Shown here: positions 5,808 through 6,712 of the stretch, piece after piece | Position numbering within the stretch: position 1 is the stretch's first letter | How the letters are laid out: the number at the start of each line of letters is the position of its first letter | Origin: an uncultured Eubacteriales bacterium | GTDB lineage: Bacteria > Bacillota > Clostridia > Monoglobales > Monoglobaceae | Reading direction: 5' to 3' | NCBI GenBank assembly: GCA_900542675.1 | Contig: UQOT01000097.1 | Coordinates: 1 to 6,712, forward strand | DNA: 6,712 bases | Position numbers and translations under genes: made by a program | Notes under the pieces: model-generated | Databases searched by the model: none | The model's input: only the letters and a program-made list of their open reading frames with translations | Told to the model about the DNA's origin: nothing

Positions 5808-6484
5808 TGCATAATTCGATTTTGGCTGTTATTTTATGCGCGGTAATATCATATCTTATCGGCTCAATTAACTTTTCGATTTTGCTGTCTAAGATAATCG
5901 GCGGCAAGGATATCAGAGAAAGCGGATCGGGCAACGCGGGAGCGACAAATATGCTCCGTACATATGGTAAGAAATTAGGAGTTATAACATTGTTGCTTGA
6001 CGTATTAAAGGGTGTAATTGCTATTTTAATTACTTTGGCTGTTACTGCTGCACTTGTAAATGAGACAATGACGTATTTTGATATGATATCATATGTTTCG
6101 GGCGTTTGTGTAATACTCGGGCATAATTTTCCGTTATATTTTGGCTTTAAGGGCGGCAAAGGTGTTGCAACGAGTCTCGGTGTTGTATTGATGCTTGACT
6201 GGAAGGTTGGGTTGATTGTAGCTGTGATTGCTGTTGCTGTAATGGCGCTGACACGATATGTATCTCTTGGCTCAATTATAGGCGGATTTTTATATATTGT
6301 ACTTGGAGTAATTCATAAATCAATGGGGCTTATTAGGTTTTCTGACGGAGAGATGCCGTATTTTGCAGTACAAATAATTTGTGTTGTAATAATAGGCGGA
6401 TTGCTTATAGCCCGCCATCACGCCAATATAAAACGTTTGCTTAGCGGCACCGAGAATAAATTAGGACAGAAGAAAAAGGCTTAG
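5804..6484 (+). CDS. plsY: Glycerol-3-phosphate acyltransferase PlsY
   Basis: PlsY is an integral membrane enzyme that transfers the acyl group from acyl-phosphate (made by PlsX) to the sn-1 position of glycerol-3-phosphate, giving lysophosphatidic acid, the first committed step of phospholipid synthesis. The 226-residue protein has several hydrophobic helices (about 5-30, 55-85, 95-112, 125-150, 154-172, 186-204) and the three family motifs: SGSGNAGATNMLR (40-52), GHNFPLYFGFKGGKGVAT (106-123) and HHANIKRLLSGTENK (205-219). Length is slightly above the usual 190-220 residues, partly from a basic tail. The start is one of two adjacent ATGs (5804 or 5807). The first overlaps the der stop as ATGA and has AAAAGGGG about 8 nt upstream, so reinitiation after der is likely. 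GpsA, encoded next, makes its substrate. Confidence 0.97.
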   Translation: MMHNSILAVILCAVISYLIGSINFSILLSKIIGGKDIRESGSGNAGATNMLRTYGKKLGVITLLLDVLKGVIAILITLAVTAALVNETMTYFDMISYVSGVCVILGHNFPLYFGFKGGKGVATSLGVVLMLDWKVGLIVAVIAVAVMALTRYVSLGSIIGGFLYIVLGVIHKSMGLIRFSDGEMPYFAVQIICVVIIGGLLIARHHANIKRLLSGTENKLGQKKKA

Positions 6485-6501
6485 CTTCGGGAGGATTAAT
6501 T

Positions 6502-6712
6502 ATGTCAAAAATCAGTGTAATAGGCAGCGGCGGCTGGGGAACGGCTGTAGCGATAATGCTTGCCGAAAACGGTCACGAGGTGACACTGTGGTCATATCTT
6601 AAAGAGGAAAGCGATAATTTAAAAAAGTATCGTGAGAACAAGCCGTTTTTGCCGGGTGTTAAAATTCCCGAAAGTATTGAGTTTACGAGCGAGCTCTCCG
6701 GCTGCCTTAGCG
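6502..6712 (+). CDS. gpsA: NAD(P)H-dependent glycerol-3-phosphate dehydrogenase GpsA (5' part, cut by window end)
   Basis: GpsA reduces dihydroxyacetone phosphate to sn-glycerol-3-phosphate in the cytoplasm, supplying the backbone that PlsY acylates. Only the first 70 codons are inside the window. They start MSKISVIGSGGWGTAVA, with the Rossmann dinucleotide-binding glycines GSGGWG at 8-13, and continue to NKPFLPGVKIPESI (48-61), the conserved family segment following the first part of the Rossmann fold. The reading frame is open to the last base, so the truncation is a window artefact, not a pseudogene. GGGAGG at 6489-6494 lies 7 nt before the ATG, and only 17 bp separate it from plsY, so it belongs to the same operon. 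Confidence 0.96.
   Translation, partial: MSKISVIGSGGWGTAVAIMLAENGHEVTLWSYLKEESDNLKKYRENKPFLPGVKIPESIEFTSELSGCLS

Overview
The window looks like chromosomal DNA from a low- to mid-GC Firmicute, most likely a member of the Clostridia. This rests on the strong AGGAGG-type ribosome binding sites, the AT-rich intergenic regions with sigma-A-like promoters, a BofC-type small membrane protein, and the gene order der-plsY-gpsA, which is common in Clostridia. The genus cannot be told from the sequence alone. There are no RNA genes, insertion sequences, prophage genes or CRISPR arrays.

Layout from left to right: (1) a strong stem-loop terminator (24-53) follows a minus-strand gene for a class A penicillin-binding protein (110-2326), a bifunctional cell-wall synthase with an unusually acidic, Ser/Asp/Asn/Thr-rich tail. 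(2) An AT-rich divergent spacer (2327-2487). (3) A small plus-strand gene (2488-2892) for a membrane-anchored protein with a BofC C-terminal-like region. (4) Abutting it tail to tail with no spacer, a minus-strand gene (2893-4221) for a membrane protein that looks like a hybrid histidine kinase whose kinase core and receiver are both degenerate. (5) A divergent promoter region (4222-4484) with candidate promoters for both sides, an 11-bp direct repeat and a 14-bp palindrome. (6) The start of a plus-strand operon: der (ribosome-assembly GTPase, 4485-5807), plsY (glycerol-3-phosphate acyltransferase, 5804-6484, overlapping der by 4 bp) and the 5' part of gpsA (glycerol-3-phosphate dehydrogenase, from 6502, running off the window).

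Functionally, GpsA makes sn-glycerol-3-phosphate and PlsY acylates it, so together they feed phospholipid synthesis. Der couples that pair to ribosome assembly at the transcript level. The penicillin-binding protein serves peptidoglycan synthesis. Most of the window is ordinary housekeeping. The part that stands out is the degenerate kinase-receiver protein, which keeps the fold signatures of a two-component sensor but lacks nearly all catalytic residues, and which shares a compact divergent promoter region with the der-plsY-gpsA operon.
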